Both the position numbers and the translations under genes were made by a program. Positions 18,390-26,923 of a stretch of DNA of 64,000 bases are shown here, piece after piece. The stretch's first letter is position 1; each line of letters starts with the position of its first letter. The DNA is taken from the NCBI RefSeq assembly GCF_009812035.1, contig NZ_VZIZ01000001.1, forward strand, positions 1 through 64,000, read 5' to 3'. This DNA comes from Psychrobacter nivimaris (GTDB taxonomy: Bacteria; Pseudomonadota; Gammaproteobacteria; Pseudomonadales; Moraxellaceae). Under the pieces are notes generated by a model. It was not told where the DNA came from. It saw nothing but the letters and a program-made list of their open reading frames with translations, and did not search any database.

Positions 18390-18958
18390 AATAAATAGTC
18401 ATATTAATAAGAGTAAAGAGAGTTGGTATAACCTTGACTTTATCTATCTATAGGTAAGGTATTATTTCGCTTATGATAGCATAGCTATCTGCTTAAATTG
18501 TTGGTTAAAGTATATAGCACAAGTAGGTCAGGCGTATGATATATAGGGCTTACTATGCCTATTGAATAGAATAAAAACGATAAGAAATGTCTTGTGTTTT
18601 ACAGATATATCTTCTAGCTCATTTTAAGCTTATTGGTCACATAAATGATTCATAAAGGGCTGTAAGTAACTGATTGCATAAGTTATAATGGCCGCTGTTG
18701 GGCTTAATCTATCACTTATCATTACTATTTCTCATGTTTATATTCGCATTGTCGTTTATCGACTTTCCTTGATGAGCAGCCGTTATAGCCAAATGAGAGA
18801 TGGTCATTAGTGTAACTACCTTGCAAAAACGAGAGGCGCGGCTTGCTTTTATGAGCAAAAAGCCGTAAAATCTTGCCTTTAATTTTTCCCTGTCGTGTTC
18901 GTCGTAAAAGCGTTGGTATAACATCAGCCACGGCACACGGGTTAAACGGAGTCATACA
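18390..18958. promoter_or_regulatory. ispB/rplU divergent region with candidate rplU promoter
   Basis: A 569-bp region between divergent genes. TATAAT at 18684-18689 is the best -10 for rplU-rpmA, though its -35 is weak; it would give a leader of about 265 nt. That leader contains two overlapping 12-codon frames joined by TGATG at 18770-18774, without clear binding sites. GGAG precedes the rplU ATG. No known ribosomal-protein leader fold was recognised with certainty. Confidence 0.4.
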
Positions 18959-19270
18959 ATGTACGCAGTAATCAAAACTGGTGGTAAACAGCACCGTGTA
19001 GTCGTCGATGAATTGCTTAAAGTTGAACTACTAAAAGCAGAAAAAGGCGAAACAATCAAATTTGAAGACGTGTTGATGGTTGTTGACGGCGATAACGTCA
19101 AAATCGGTCAGCCTGTTGTTGACGGTGCTAGCGTAGAAGTTGAAGTTGTTGAGCATGGTCGCGGCGAAAAAATCCGTATCATCAAGCACAACCGTCGTAA
19201 GCATTATCACAAAGAACAAGGTCACCGCCAATGGTACACCTTGTTAAAAATCAAAGCGATTAATGCCTAA
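18959..19270 (+). CDS. rplU: 50S ribosomal protein L21
   Basis: Ribosomal protein of 103 residues binding 23S rRNA. The start [14 protein letters not shown] and the end [14 protein letters not shown] are family hallmarks. GGAG is seven to eight bases before the ATG. It is first in the two-gene rplU-rpmA unit. Confidence 0.98.
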   Translation: MYAVIKTGGKQHRVVVDELLKVELLKAEKGETIKFEDVLMVVDGDNVKIGQPVVDGASVEVEVVEHGRGEKIRIIKHNRRKHYHKEQGHRQWYTLLKIKAINA

Positions 19271-19361
19271 TTATCCATTTAGCAATTATTGCTAAATAGC
19301 GCACTAAATGCTTAAGAGTTATCGCATCAGCGATAAGTCAAATTAACAAGGAGATTTTCTC

Positions 19362-19619
19362 ATGGCACATAAAAAAGCTGCCGGTTCGAGCCGTAACGGT
19401 CGTGATTCAAACCCAAAAATGCTAGGCGTAAAAATCTTTGGTGGCCAAGCTATCACAGCTGGTAACATCATCGTTCGTCAACGTGGTACAGAATTCCACG
19501 CAGGCGAAGGCGTTGGCATGGGTCGTGACCATACTTTATTTGCACTGAATGACGGTGTTGTAAAGTTTGCGACCAAAGGTAAATTTAACCGTCGTTATGT
19601 TACGGTTGAAAACGCATAA
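19362..19619 (+). CDS. rpmA: 50S ribosomal protein L27
   Basis: Ribosomal protein of 85 residues whose N-terminal tail reaches the peptidyl transferase centre. [19 protein letters not shown] and [15 protein letters not shown] are typical. The strong site AAGGAG precedes it. The start lacks the cleavable N-terminal extension known from Firmicutes. It follows rplU by 91 bp and ends at a strong terminator. Confidence 0.98.
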   Translation: MAHKKAAGSSRNGRDSNPKMLGVKIFGGQAITAGNIIVRQRGTEFHAGEGVGMGRDHTLFALNDGVVKFATKGKFNRRYVTVENA

Positions 19620-19667
19620 TTATCTATTTAGATCGTTTTATTCTTTGGATAGAATGATTAGATAATT

Positions 19668-19706
19668 AAAAAAGCCCTTACTGCCTTATGGTAGTAGGGG
19701 CTTTTT
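19668..19706 (+). terminator. Terminator of rplU-rpmA
   Basis: AAAAGCCCTTACTGCC pairs with GGTAGTAGGGGCTTTTT with a small bulge, ending in a T run. Confidence 0.85.
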
Positions 19707-20033
19707 ACGTTTGTGGGGTGATATAAATCAATAGTAATTCTTCTGAGCGATATTTTTAAAGCCATTATTAGCATAATTACTGTAGCTAATAGTTTTAACT
19801 GCAAACTCTTACCGTGTAACTGCATTGGTTACAAGCGTGTATGGCAGCCGTAGTAAAGATTGCAAATCATGACTAGGCGCGTAATAAAAAAACTGGCACA
19901 CTGTTGCCATTGCTGATGGTTACCAGTTTTAGCTCGGTAAAATCAGTATTTATAGAAAACAAAAATTTCAATAGAATATTTTATTTTTAGCGACAACTTT
20001 AAAGTGATTATGCTTTTTTAGAGAGGATTTATG
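19707..20033. other. Intergenic region before lolA
   Basis: About 330 bp carrying the lolA promoter. An imperfect inverted pair AAAAACTGG / CCAGTTTT (about 19890-19931) is present but lacks a T tail, so a terminator role is uncertain. No gene seen. Confidence 0.35.
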
Positions 20034-20717
20034 ATGAACTTATCTACGAAAAAATCAACCAAACAGAAGATGATGAGTGGTGCTTTAGCAGGTATATTAA
20101 TGACATCGCTAGGTATCGCAGCGCCAATGATGGCATTGACTCAAACGGCTACTGCAGCTCCTGCTGATAACCTAACAGCTGCTAAACGTTTGAATAAATT
20201 GCTGACCAATACCAAGAGTATGACGGCCAATTTTAGCCAAACAACTAAAGGCGCGAGTAGTGGTACGTTTACAGGCTCTATGAGTGTTCAACGTCCAAAT
20301 AACTTCCGCTGGGAAACCAAGTCACCATCAGAGCAGCTTATCGTTGCTAATGGGAACTCTATGTGGGTTTATGACAAGGATTTAGAGCAAGCGACTAAGC
20401 AGAATGTTGACAGTCAAGTAGGTAATACACCAGCGTTACTACTGTCAGGTGATCCAAGCAAGATTGATCAAAACTTTAAAATCACTCAGCCATATGACAA
20501 CAAGAACTACTATGTACTCTATCCCAAGTCAGACAGTGCAAGTTTTAAAAGTCTCTCAATAAGCTTTAGTGGTGGCAAACCTGTCATGATGGTATTGAAT
20601 GACACCTTGGGTCAAACAACTTCTATCAAGTTCAGCGGTATTAAGATGAACCCAAGTATTGGTAGCAGTCAGTTTAAATTTACACCACCAAAGGGTGTTG
20701 ATGTGATTAATCAGTAA
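20034..20717 (+). CDS. lolA: Outer-membrane lipoprotein carrier LolA
   Basis: Periplasmic chaperone that takes lipoproteins released by LolCDE to the outer-membrane receptor LolB. A signal peptide runs to about TATAA near residue 42, with cleavage before APADN. The mature part has FSQTTKGASSGTFTGSMSV, RPNNFRWE and FTPPKGVDVI, all characteristic of LolA. Length is 227 residues. Two ATGs lie in tandem; GAGAGGA is better spaced for the second. Monocistronic, with a shared terminator downstream against scpB. Confidence 0.93.
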   Translation: MNLSTKKSTKQKMMSGALAGILMTSLGIAAPMMALTQTATAAPADNLTAAKRLNKLLTNTKSMTANFSQTTKGASSGTFTGSMSVQRPNNFRWETKSPSEQLIVANGNSMWVYDKDLEQATKQNVDSQVGNTPALLLSGDPSKIDQNFKITQPYDNKNYYVLYPKSDSASFKSLSISFSGGKPVMMVLNDTLGQTTSIKFSGIKMNPSIGSSQFKFTPPKGVDVINQ

Positions 20718-20770
20718 TTAACAGATATATTGCTAGGTTTTGATATCAGTTCAAAATCAGCAACGTAATA

Positions 20771-20804
20771 AAAAGGATAGATCCTATGCGGTCTGTCCTT
20801 TTTT
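20771..20804. terminator. Terminator between lolA and scpB
   Basis: AAAAGGATAGA and TCTGTCCTTTT pair across a ten-base loop. A-rich and T-rich flanks allow function in both directions for the convergent genes. Confidence 0.75.
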
Positions 20805-20837
20805 GTGTGAGTAACTATAGTTTGTTCAGCAGAAATT

Positions 20838-21452
20838 TTAAGACATGGCTCGTATGGTTTCCATATCTGGCATAGGTGGTAGTTCATCCAGATGGCTTAA
20901 TCCAAACGCATCTAAAAACTGCGCAGTAGTATGAAGCAATGCAGGGTGGCCTAGAGTATCTTTAAAGCCTTTCTCCACAATCCATCCTTTATCAAACAGC
21001 TGGCGCAGTATATTGCTCGATAATGTTACTCCGCGCACATGCTCGATATCACTACGCGTCACAGGTTGCTTGTATGCAATGACACTTAGGGTTTCAAGTA
21101 GGGCTTGGCTCAGGCGTTCTTGACGCTGCGGAAAAGTACGCTGAATTAGACTGCTATAGTCATCAGATATCTGTAAGCGATAACCGCTGGCTGTCTCATG
21201 TAGCCTAAGCACACCTGTATCTAAGCGTTGTTGCAGCACCTCTAGGGTTTGATTTAATTCTTTAGTAGATAATGACAAATGTTTCTTTAACGCGTGAGCG
21301 GTCAGCGGTGCTTCTGATGCATGCAACAGTACTTCAATACATTTACTCAACTCTTCCAAAGAATCATGCTGTGCCTCAACCGATGGAGATGTAGTCATAG
21401 TTATTGGTTCTTGGGTCTCGTCATGTTGCTTTGGGTCTTCAATATCTACCAT
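20838..21452 (-). CDS. scpB: Segregation and condensation protein B
   Basis: Kleisin-interacting subunit of the SMC-ScpAB condensin, 204 residues. Two winged-helix domains are visible: LEELSKCIEVLLHASEAPLT begins the first, and QALLETLSVIAYKQPVTRSDIEHVRGV, the strongest family signature, begins the second. It follows scpA in the trpS-scpA-scpB run on the minus strand. Having ScpAB rather than MukBEF is normal for Moraxellaceae and Pseudomonas relatives. Confidence 0.94.
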   Translation of the reverse strand: MVDIEDPKQHDETQEPITMTTSPSVEAQHDSLEELSKCIEVLLHASEAPLTAHALKKHLSLSTKELNQTLEVLQQRLDTGVLRLHETASGYRLQISDDYSSLIQRTFPQRQERLSQALLETLSVIAYKQPVTRSDIEHVRGVTLSSNILRQLFDKGWIVEKGFKDTLGHPALLHTTAQFLDAFGLSHLDELPPMPDMETIRAMS

Positions 21453-21522
21453 CTAAAGTATGCTCTTATTTCAATATTGTGATTTTAATAGAGAGTAGTC
21501 TAAGAGACAGTCTTAGAGCCTA

Positions 21523-22476
21523 CTAGGCTAACCACTGTAATGTGAGATTTGTGGATTCATTATTCATATTATTCTGATCAGAATTATTGGAAACAGAGTT
21601 GACGATACCGCTATCTGTCTCAATATTGACCACACCAACTAACTGCCGCTTTATAAGCTCAAGTACGGCGACAAAACTCACGACCACGCCTATTTTACCT
21701 TGTGCCTTATCCAGTAGCTCATAAAAGGAGCGCGCCCCATCTGTACTTAATTGTCTGCTAATACTGGCAATACGATCGGCAAGGGGTACTGCATCAACTT
21801 TGATCGTATGCATTTGATAGTTAGGCTGTAACTGCATTTTAAATAAGCTATCAATCAGCAAGTTAGGTGAGTAGCTTGGCAGTTCCGCATTCATAACGTC
21901 TTGACCAGGCATACTAACCATGGCCAAAAACACATCGCGCTCTAGACGTACTAGATTGTCTAGGCGCTGACTGACCACTTTGATTTGCGCGTACTCTTCG
22001 AGGCGTTCGATAAGTTCTGCTTTTGGATCACGCTCGTCGGTTGGAGTATCAGGGGCAGGCAATAGCAGTTCGGTTTTGATAGCGATGAGCGTTGATGCCA
22101 TTAACAGATAATCACCTGCTAATTCAAAGTGCTCGGTATCCAATTCACCGATATAAGCTAAGTACTGTTCAGTGATAGGCAGAATAGGCATTTGGGTCAA
22201 ATCGACGTTGTTCTTTTTGACCAAATACAATAGAAAATCCAATGGACCAGCAAACTGCTCTAACCAAATAGCAAAGGCTTGCGGCGGTACATATAGATCT
22301 TCTGGCAAATGCTGTACAGGCGTCTGATAGATACGTAGCGACATATCATGGTTGACTGATTTATCATGATCGCTCTGATTGTCCATAGGCTCAGAAGTTG
22401 AATCAGCCATAGCAGATAAGGCGGCATTAGACAAAGCCGCCTGTTTGGTGTTTGGTTCAGTTTGCACGTTTAGCAC
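21523..22476 (-). CDS. scpA: Segregation and condensation protein A (kleisin)
   Basis: Kleisin subunit bridging SMC heads, 317 residues. The N-terminal family signature FAGPLDFLLYLVKKNNVDLTQMPI occurs at about residue 74, after a Ser/Asn/Asp-rich, probably disordered N-terminus. The C-terminal winged helix contains KIGVVVSFVAVLELIKRQLV. The frame opens on GTG without a strong binding site, so the true start may be an ATG 20-30 codons later. It lies 48 bp after trpS and 70 bp before scpB. Confidence 0.93.
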   Translation of the reverse strand: MLNVQTEPNTKQAALSNAALSAMADSTSEPMDNQSDHDKSVNHDMSLRIYQTPVQHLPEDLYVPPQAFAIWLEQFAGPLDFLLYLVKKNNVDLTQMPILPITEQYLAYIGELDTEHFELAGDYLLMASTLIAIKTELLLPAPDTPTDERDPKAELIERLEEYAQIKVVSQRLDNLVRLERDVFLAMVSMPGQDVMNAELPSYSPNLLIDSLFKMQLQPNYQMHTIKVDAVPLADRIASISRQLSTDGARSFYELLDKAQGKIGVVVSFVAVLELIKRQLVGVVNIETDSGIVNSVSNNSDQNNMNNESTNLTLQWLA

Positions 22477-22524
22477 CCGCTTTGATCATAAATTGCGTCA
22501 GTGAAACGACTATTCCAGCAACGA

Positions 22525-23610
22525 TTATTTAAGCTTAGCAAGCGGACGGATGCCGATAGCACGGCGAGCTTTGTCTAGTTGCTTACGACTATGACGACGG
22601 GCTTTATTCGCACCCATCTGCAAGATTTCTTCCAGCTCTTTTGGATTGGCCATCAGCTCTTCGTAACGTGCACGGAATGGCGCGATTTCATCATTAATCT
22701 TGTCAAACAGGGCTTGCTTAGCGTCGCCCCAGCCAATACCAGCGGCATAACGCGCACGCATATCAGCAATCTCTTCAGGGGTCGCAAATGCTTTATAAAT
22801 CTCAAAGATAGCTGAGTCATCTGGATCTTTTGGCTCATCAGGTAACTGTGAGTTAGTCACGATCTTCATGATGGCTTTATGCATTTGTTTTTCAGGACTG
22901 ACTTGCGGGTTTGGCTCACCGAAGAGGGGAATCGTATTGCTATAGCTCTTACTCATTTTGCGGCCATCAAGCCCAGTAAGCAGCGGTATATCGTTATCAA
23001 CGACTGCGGACGGTAACGTAAAAAGCGATTTATAACGATGATTAAAAGTACCTGCGATATCACGCGCCATCTCGATATGCTGCACTTGGTCACGACCAAC
23101 AGGCACGTGGGTCGCATTAAACATCAAAATATCAGCCGCCATTAGTACGGGATAACCAAACAGACCCATGGTGACACCTTGATCAGGATCGACATCGGCT
23201 TTCTCTGTATTGATATCAACGGCTGCTTTATAGGCATGGGCGCGGTTCATCAAACCTTTGGCACATGAGCAGTTCAAGATCCAAGCAAGTTCTGGAATTT
23301 CAGGCACGTCTGACTGACGGTAGAACGTCACACGCTCAGGGTCTAGACCACAAGCAATCCACGTAGCGGCAATGGCTCTCGTCGATTCATGAATGATAGC
23401 AGGGTCATAACAACCAATGATGCCATGGTAGTCTGCCAAAAAGAAAAACGCTTCATGATCGCTATTTTGAATAGACTCAATCGCTGGACGAATCGCGCCA
23501 ACATAGTTACCTAAGTGCGGAATACCAGTCGGTTTGATACCAGTCAGAATACGTTTGGCTTCAGTTGAAGTATCAGAAGTTTGATTGTCAGGAGTACTGT
23601 TATTGCTCAT
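22525..23610 (-). CDS. trpS: Tryptophan--tRNA ligase
   Basis: Class I aminoacyl-tRNA synthetase of 361 residues. The HIGH-equivalent is PHLGNYVGA in [18 protein letters not shown], and the KMSKS loop is present exactly ([15 protein letters not shown]). A Ser/Thr/Asp-rich N-terminal stretch of about 15 residues precedes the catalytic domain. It is first in the run with scpA and scpB, an arrangement found in several gammaproteobacteria. Confidence 0.97.
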   Translation of the reverse strand: MSNNSTPDNQTSDTSTEAKRILTGIKPTGIPHLGNYVGAIRPAIESIQNSDHEAFFFLADYHGIIGCYDPAIIHESTRAIAATWIACGLDPERVTFYRQSDVPEIPELAWILNCSCAKGLMNRAHAYKAAVDINTEKADVDPDQGVTMGLFGYPVLMAADILMFNATHVPVGRDQVQHIEMARDIAGTFNHRYKSLFTLPSAVVDNDIPLLTGLDGRKMSKSYSNTIPLFGEPNPQVSPEKQMHKAIMKIVTNSQLPDEPKDPDDSAIFEIYKAFATPEEIADMRARYAAGIGWGDAKQALFDKINDEIAPFRARYEELMANPKELEEILQMGANKARRHSRKQLDKARRAIGIRPLAKLK

Positions 23611-23718
23611 GGAAAATCCGTTATTTTGTTTATCAAATTATTATCAGTGCATAGCTAAACTGCAAATTATTAGACGCAAAGTATAGCAAACTTCACCAAT
23701 ATTTTTGGGAATAAAGGC

Positions 23719-24807
23719 TTACTTATAAATATCGGTACGACCGTTTGGCCCATGTTTGAAGCGGCGATGGAACCACATCCACTGAGTGGGATCAATACGA
23801 ATGAGCCCTTCTAAGACTTCATTGACCCGAGTAGCATCAGCGACTTCATCTTTACTTGGATAATTGTCTAATTCTGGCGTAATTGTTAAATGATAATGGG
23901 GACGTTTACCGCGCGGCAAGTTGTCAGGCGTTTGCCGATAAGTATGCAGTGCCATGACAGCTGGCGGCTGTGCTTTGCTACCCAGTTTCGCCATGCGACG
24001 CGATGCAGTAATCGTTGCGGCTGGCACACCGAAGAATGGCGCCATGACACCTTGCTTGAGACCATAGTCTTGGTCAGGAGAGTACCAGATGACGTGTCCT
24101 GCTTTGATAGAGGTAACTAGGCTACGCATATCACGACTAGAGATTTGCTTACCAAATATATTGGTACGACCATTATAAATAAACCAGTCTAATAAAGGAT
24201 TGTTTTGCGTACGATACATACAATCTACAGGGAAAAACTGTGCACATAATAGGCCGCCCAAATCTAGCATCGTATAATGCGCACCGAGCAGGATAACTGG
24301 CCGCTGCTCATTTTGCGCATTAACAATATGCTGTAACCCTGAGATGGATACAGTTCTAGTAAATATATTGGGTCGGAACCAAGCGCATAATGTTTCAAAC
24401 ACACCAATGCCTTGATTGACAAATACTTGCTTGGCCATTAATTCACGTTCAGCTTCAGGCTTCTCTGGAAAAGCCAACTTAAGATTGATTAGCGTATCGC
24501 GTCTACGTGAGCCAGCAGCTTTATAAATCAATATACCAAGCTTACGACCTAGCCAAAACTGCCAACGTAACGGCAGATATATCATCGGTAGCATTATTAA
24601 GAATAATAACCAAATGCCCCAATTCTTTGGTAATAAAAACTGCCACTGAAATGGCTTGTTATCTGCTTGCGCTGTACGCTTATGATTTTGAGTAATCGTC
24701 GGTGTGCCAGCAGGTATAGCAGGCGACTTAGCCGATTGTTTCATGCTAGGCGGCACGCTGCTATTGGCAGATGGCTTGCTAGGGTCGAATTGTTCTGGCG
24801 CTTTCAT
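23719..24807 (-). CDS. LpxL/HtrB-like lysophospholipid acyltransferase
   Basis: Membrane-bound late acyltransferase of lipid A biosynthesis, using acyl-ACP as donor. The catalytic HX4D motif is in LLGAHYTMLDLGG; a hydrophobic segment (WGIWLLFLIMLPMIYLPL) anchors the N-terminus, and IWYSPDQDYG and the C-terminal QWMWFHRRFKHGP are family marks. The frame begins further upstream, but AAGGA is correctly placed for MKAPEQF. Even so, about 60 Pro/Ser/Ala-rich residues precede the membrane segment, unlike typical members of about 310 residues. Whether it acts as LpxL or LpxM cannot be settled. Confidence 0.88.
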   Translation of the reverse strand: MKAPEQFDPSKPSANSSVPPSMKQSAKSPAIPAGTPTITQNHKRTAQADNKPFQWQFLLPKNWGIWLLFLIMLPMIYLPLRWQFWLGRKLGILIYKAAGSRRRDTLINLKLAFPEKPEAERELMAKQVFVNQGIGVFETLCAWFRPNIFTRTVSISGLQHIVNAQNEQRPVILLGAHYTMLDLGGLLCAQFFPVDCMYRTQNNPLLDWFIYNGRTNIFGKQISSRDMRSLVTSIKAGHVIWYSPDQDYGLKQGVMAPFFGVPAATITASRRMAKLGSKAQPPAVMALHTYRQTPDNLPRGKRPHYHLTITPELDNYPSKDEVADATRVNEVLEGLIRIDPTQWMWFHRRFKHGPNGRTDIYK

Positions 24808-25009
24808 AATATCCTTCTGCGGCACGGTTTGAGGCATCATGGCTAATAATAAAAAGTTACTGATATGATGGGGTAGCGTTTAATGCTTTGCAAGTTAGAA
24901 TTTCTACAGACGCTCTACTTTGTAGTGTCGAAACAAGGCACTCATGTTAATTATCGCTGTAAGACAAAGCTGGTTTGATTAAGACAATTAAAGTGCTATC
25001 AGTAGGCAT

Positions 25010-25048
25010 AAAAAAACCTTATAAGCTGTGACCAGCTTATAAGGTTTT
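25010..25048 (-). terminator. Terminator of rplM-rpsI
   Basis: AACCTTATAAGCTG pairs perfectly with CAGCTTATAAGGTT around TGAC, followed on the minus strand by T. Confidence 0.88.
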
Positions 25049-25131
25049 GCAAAACCAGACTCTTATTTAACTTTGCTACTGAAGCTCTGAGAAAAAGACA
25101 ACAGCAGCAAAAATATAAGAGAGAGTTTTGA

Positions 25132-25518
25132 TTAACGTTTTGAGAACTGTGGACGTTTACGTGCTTTGCGTAGACCCAGTTTCTTACGTTCAACTTGACG
25201 TGAATCACGAGTAACAAAACCAGCTGCTTTTAGGGCAGGCTTCAAAGTTTCGTCAGCTTCGATTAATGCACGTGTGATGCCGTGGCGGATTGCGCCAGCT
25301 TGACCACTAATACCACCGCCTGCAACAGTTACATATAAGTCATATGCGTTAGCAGAGTCTAGTAGTTCTAATGGCTGACGTACAACCATGCGTGAAGTTT
25401 CACGGCTGAAGTATTCGTCAAGTGGCTTACCGTTAACAACGATACTACCAGTACCTTTTGATAAAAATACACGAGCAGTAGACGTCTTGCGGCGACCAGT
25501 TCCGTAATTGCGTTCCAT
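25132..25518 (-). CDS. rpsI: 30S ribosomal protein S9
   Basis: Ribosomal protein of 128 residues whose C-terminal tail reaches the P site. [15 protein letters not shown] at the start and the basic end [11 protein letters not shown] are diagnostic. It is 10 bp after rplM in the conserved rplM-rpsI operon. Confidence 0.98.
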   Translation of the reverse strand: MERNYGTGRRKTSTARVFLSKGTGSIVVNGKPLDEYFSRETSRMVVRQPLELLDSANAYDLYVTVAGGGISGQAGAIRHGITRALIEADETLKPALKAAGFVTRDSRQVERKKLGLRKARKRPQFSKR

Positions 25519-25528
25519 AAGTATATCC

Positions 25529-25957
25529 TTAGATGTCTAGTTCTTTAGGTTGCTGTGCAGTATGTGGATGATCAGTACCCGCATAAAGTTTCAGCTTCTT
25601 GATCATCGCATAGCCAAGAGGGCCCTTTGGAAGCATACCCTTAACTGCTTTGTGTAGAACATCTTCAGGCTTATGTGCAAGCAACTTATTGAAGTTGGTT
25701 TCTTTAATACCACCTGGGTAGCCACTGTGACGATAGTACTTTTTGTCTTGTGCTTTTTTACCCGTTACCGTGATTTTGTCAGCATTGATGACAACAATAA
25801 AGTCACCAGTATCAACGTGCGGAGTAAAAGAAGGCTTGTGCTTGCCACGTAAGCGAGTTGCGATTTGAGTGGCTAAGCGACCAAGGGTTTTGCCGTCAGC
25901 ATCTACGACATACCAGTCATGGGTCACTTCAGCTGGTTTTGCACTAAGTGTTTTCAT
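25529..25957 (-). CDS. rplM: 50S ribosomal protein L13
   Basis: Ribosomal protein of 142 residues, an early assembly protein. [20 protein letters not shown] and [19 protein letters not shown] are typical. AAGG precedes the ATG. First gene of the rplM-rpsI operon, with a clear promoter about 75 bp upstream and a stem-loop in the leader. Confidence 0.98.
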   Translation of the reverse strand: MKTLSAKPAEVTHDWYVVDADGKTLGRLATQIATRLRGKHKPSFTPHVDTGDFIVVINADKITVTGKKAQDKKYYRHSGYPGGIKETNFNKLLAHKPEDVLHKAVKGMLPKGPLGYAMIKKLKLYAGTDHPHTAQQPKELDI

Positions 25958-25982
25958 GATAAAACCTTAAAATTAGAATTCG

Positions 25983-26013
25983 TTGAGAGTTTAGCTGGGA
26001 ACGGGGCTCTCAA
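25983..26013 (-). promoter_or_regulatory. Stem-loop in the rplM leader
   Basis: TTGAGAG (25983-25989) and CTCTCAA (26007-26013) form a perfect 7-bp stem with a 17-base loop within the predicted rplM 5' leader. Ribosomal-protein leaders are often autoregulatory; a role here is inference. Confidence 0.35.
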
Positions 26014-26027
26014 AAAACAGACTGCAC

Positions 26028-26056
26028 ATTATAAGCAGTAGCGCCTACGCTTGCAA
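26028..26056 (-). promoter_or_regulatory. Promoter of rplM-rpsI
   Basis: On the minus strand TTGCAA (26051-26056) and a consensus TATAAT (26028-26033) are separated by 17 bases. Confidence 0.72.
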
Positions 26057-26167
26057 GCTGCATTGGGGTTTATTTTCGCCTTATATACATTAAACTGCAG
26101 CGTCGGCCAGTTTTTAGCGGTTCTAAACATTTGTAAAATATGTTAACGGCTTTCATTAACCCGACAA

Positions 26168-26854
26168 TTATGACGATGATAGACGATAAAGTCCAGCAAC
26201 AACTTGTCCGACTTTGGTTTGTTTCAAGCATTCAAAAGCGATTAGTTGCTGAGTAACGCTCGATTGAGGGTCTAAATTCTCATTTAGTGACGCTTCCAAT
26301 TGCTTAAGCTGTGCTGCCAAATCTGTATCAGCTTCTAAATAAATTAGTGTTTTAGTATTTATTAAGGTATTGGTAATAAGCGCAGTCAAAATAGGCTGCC
26401 ATAAATCCTGAGCATAAGGTGGATCGATAAATACGATGTCAAAGGGGCGTGCAGTCAGATGCTCTTGACGTAATACTTGCTCAGCAGTGCCAGTGAAGAT
26501 TTGATAAGCAGCAGCTTCAAGACGTAATTGCTCAGCACTCTGACGTAGCATGTTGCTTTGTGCTGGATTGATTTCGATAAATGTTGTGTGGGCCGCACCG
26601 CGAGATAGCGCTTCAAACCCCAGTACGCCACTGCCAGCACAGCTATCGAGTACATGGGCATCATGAATGTCAGCGAGTAGCCAGTTAAATAAAGTCTCCC
26701 GCAAGCGATCTGGGGTCGGGCGCAGGCCATCTGCATCGATGAAACTTACAATACGGCGCTTAAACTGACCACCGATAATGCGCACATCACCCGCTGCCGC
26801 ACTTTTCACTTTACGGTTATTCTTTGGTGCGCGTCCATTTGAGGCTTTTTTCAT
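26168..26854 (-). CDS. rsmD: 16S rRNA (guanine(966)-N(2))-methyltransferase
   Basis: SAM-dependent methyltransferase of 228 residues modifying G966 of 16S rRNA. VRIIGGQFKRRIVSF and LRPTPDRLRETLFNWL are RsmD hallmarks, motif I is VLDSCAGSGVLGFEALSRGA and the catalytic motif IV is DIVFIDPPYAQ. The binding site is weak. It lies 69 bp downstream of mrdA on the same strand and may be co-transcribed. Confidence 0.94.
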   Translation of the reverse strand: MKKASNGRAPKNNRKVKSAAAGDVRIIGGQFKRRIVSFIDADGLRPTPDRLRETLFNWLLADIHDAHVLDSCAGSGVLGFEALSRGAAHTTFIEINPAQSNMLRQSAEQLRLEAAAYQIFTGTAEQVLRQEHLTARPFDIVFIDPPYAQDLWQPILTALITNTLINTKTLIYLEADTDLAAQLKQLEASLNENLDPQSSVTQQLIAFECLKQTKVGQVVAGLYRLSSS

Positions 26855-26923
26855 TATTGTGTCTCGCTTACCAATTCTTTGCTAGGTTTTGCTTTTTATA
26901 CTATTAAGTACTCAAACGTCTAG

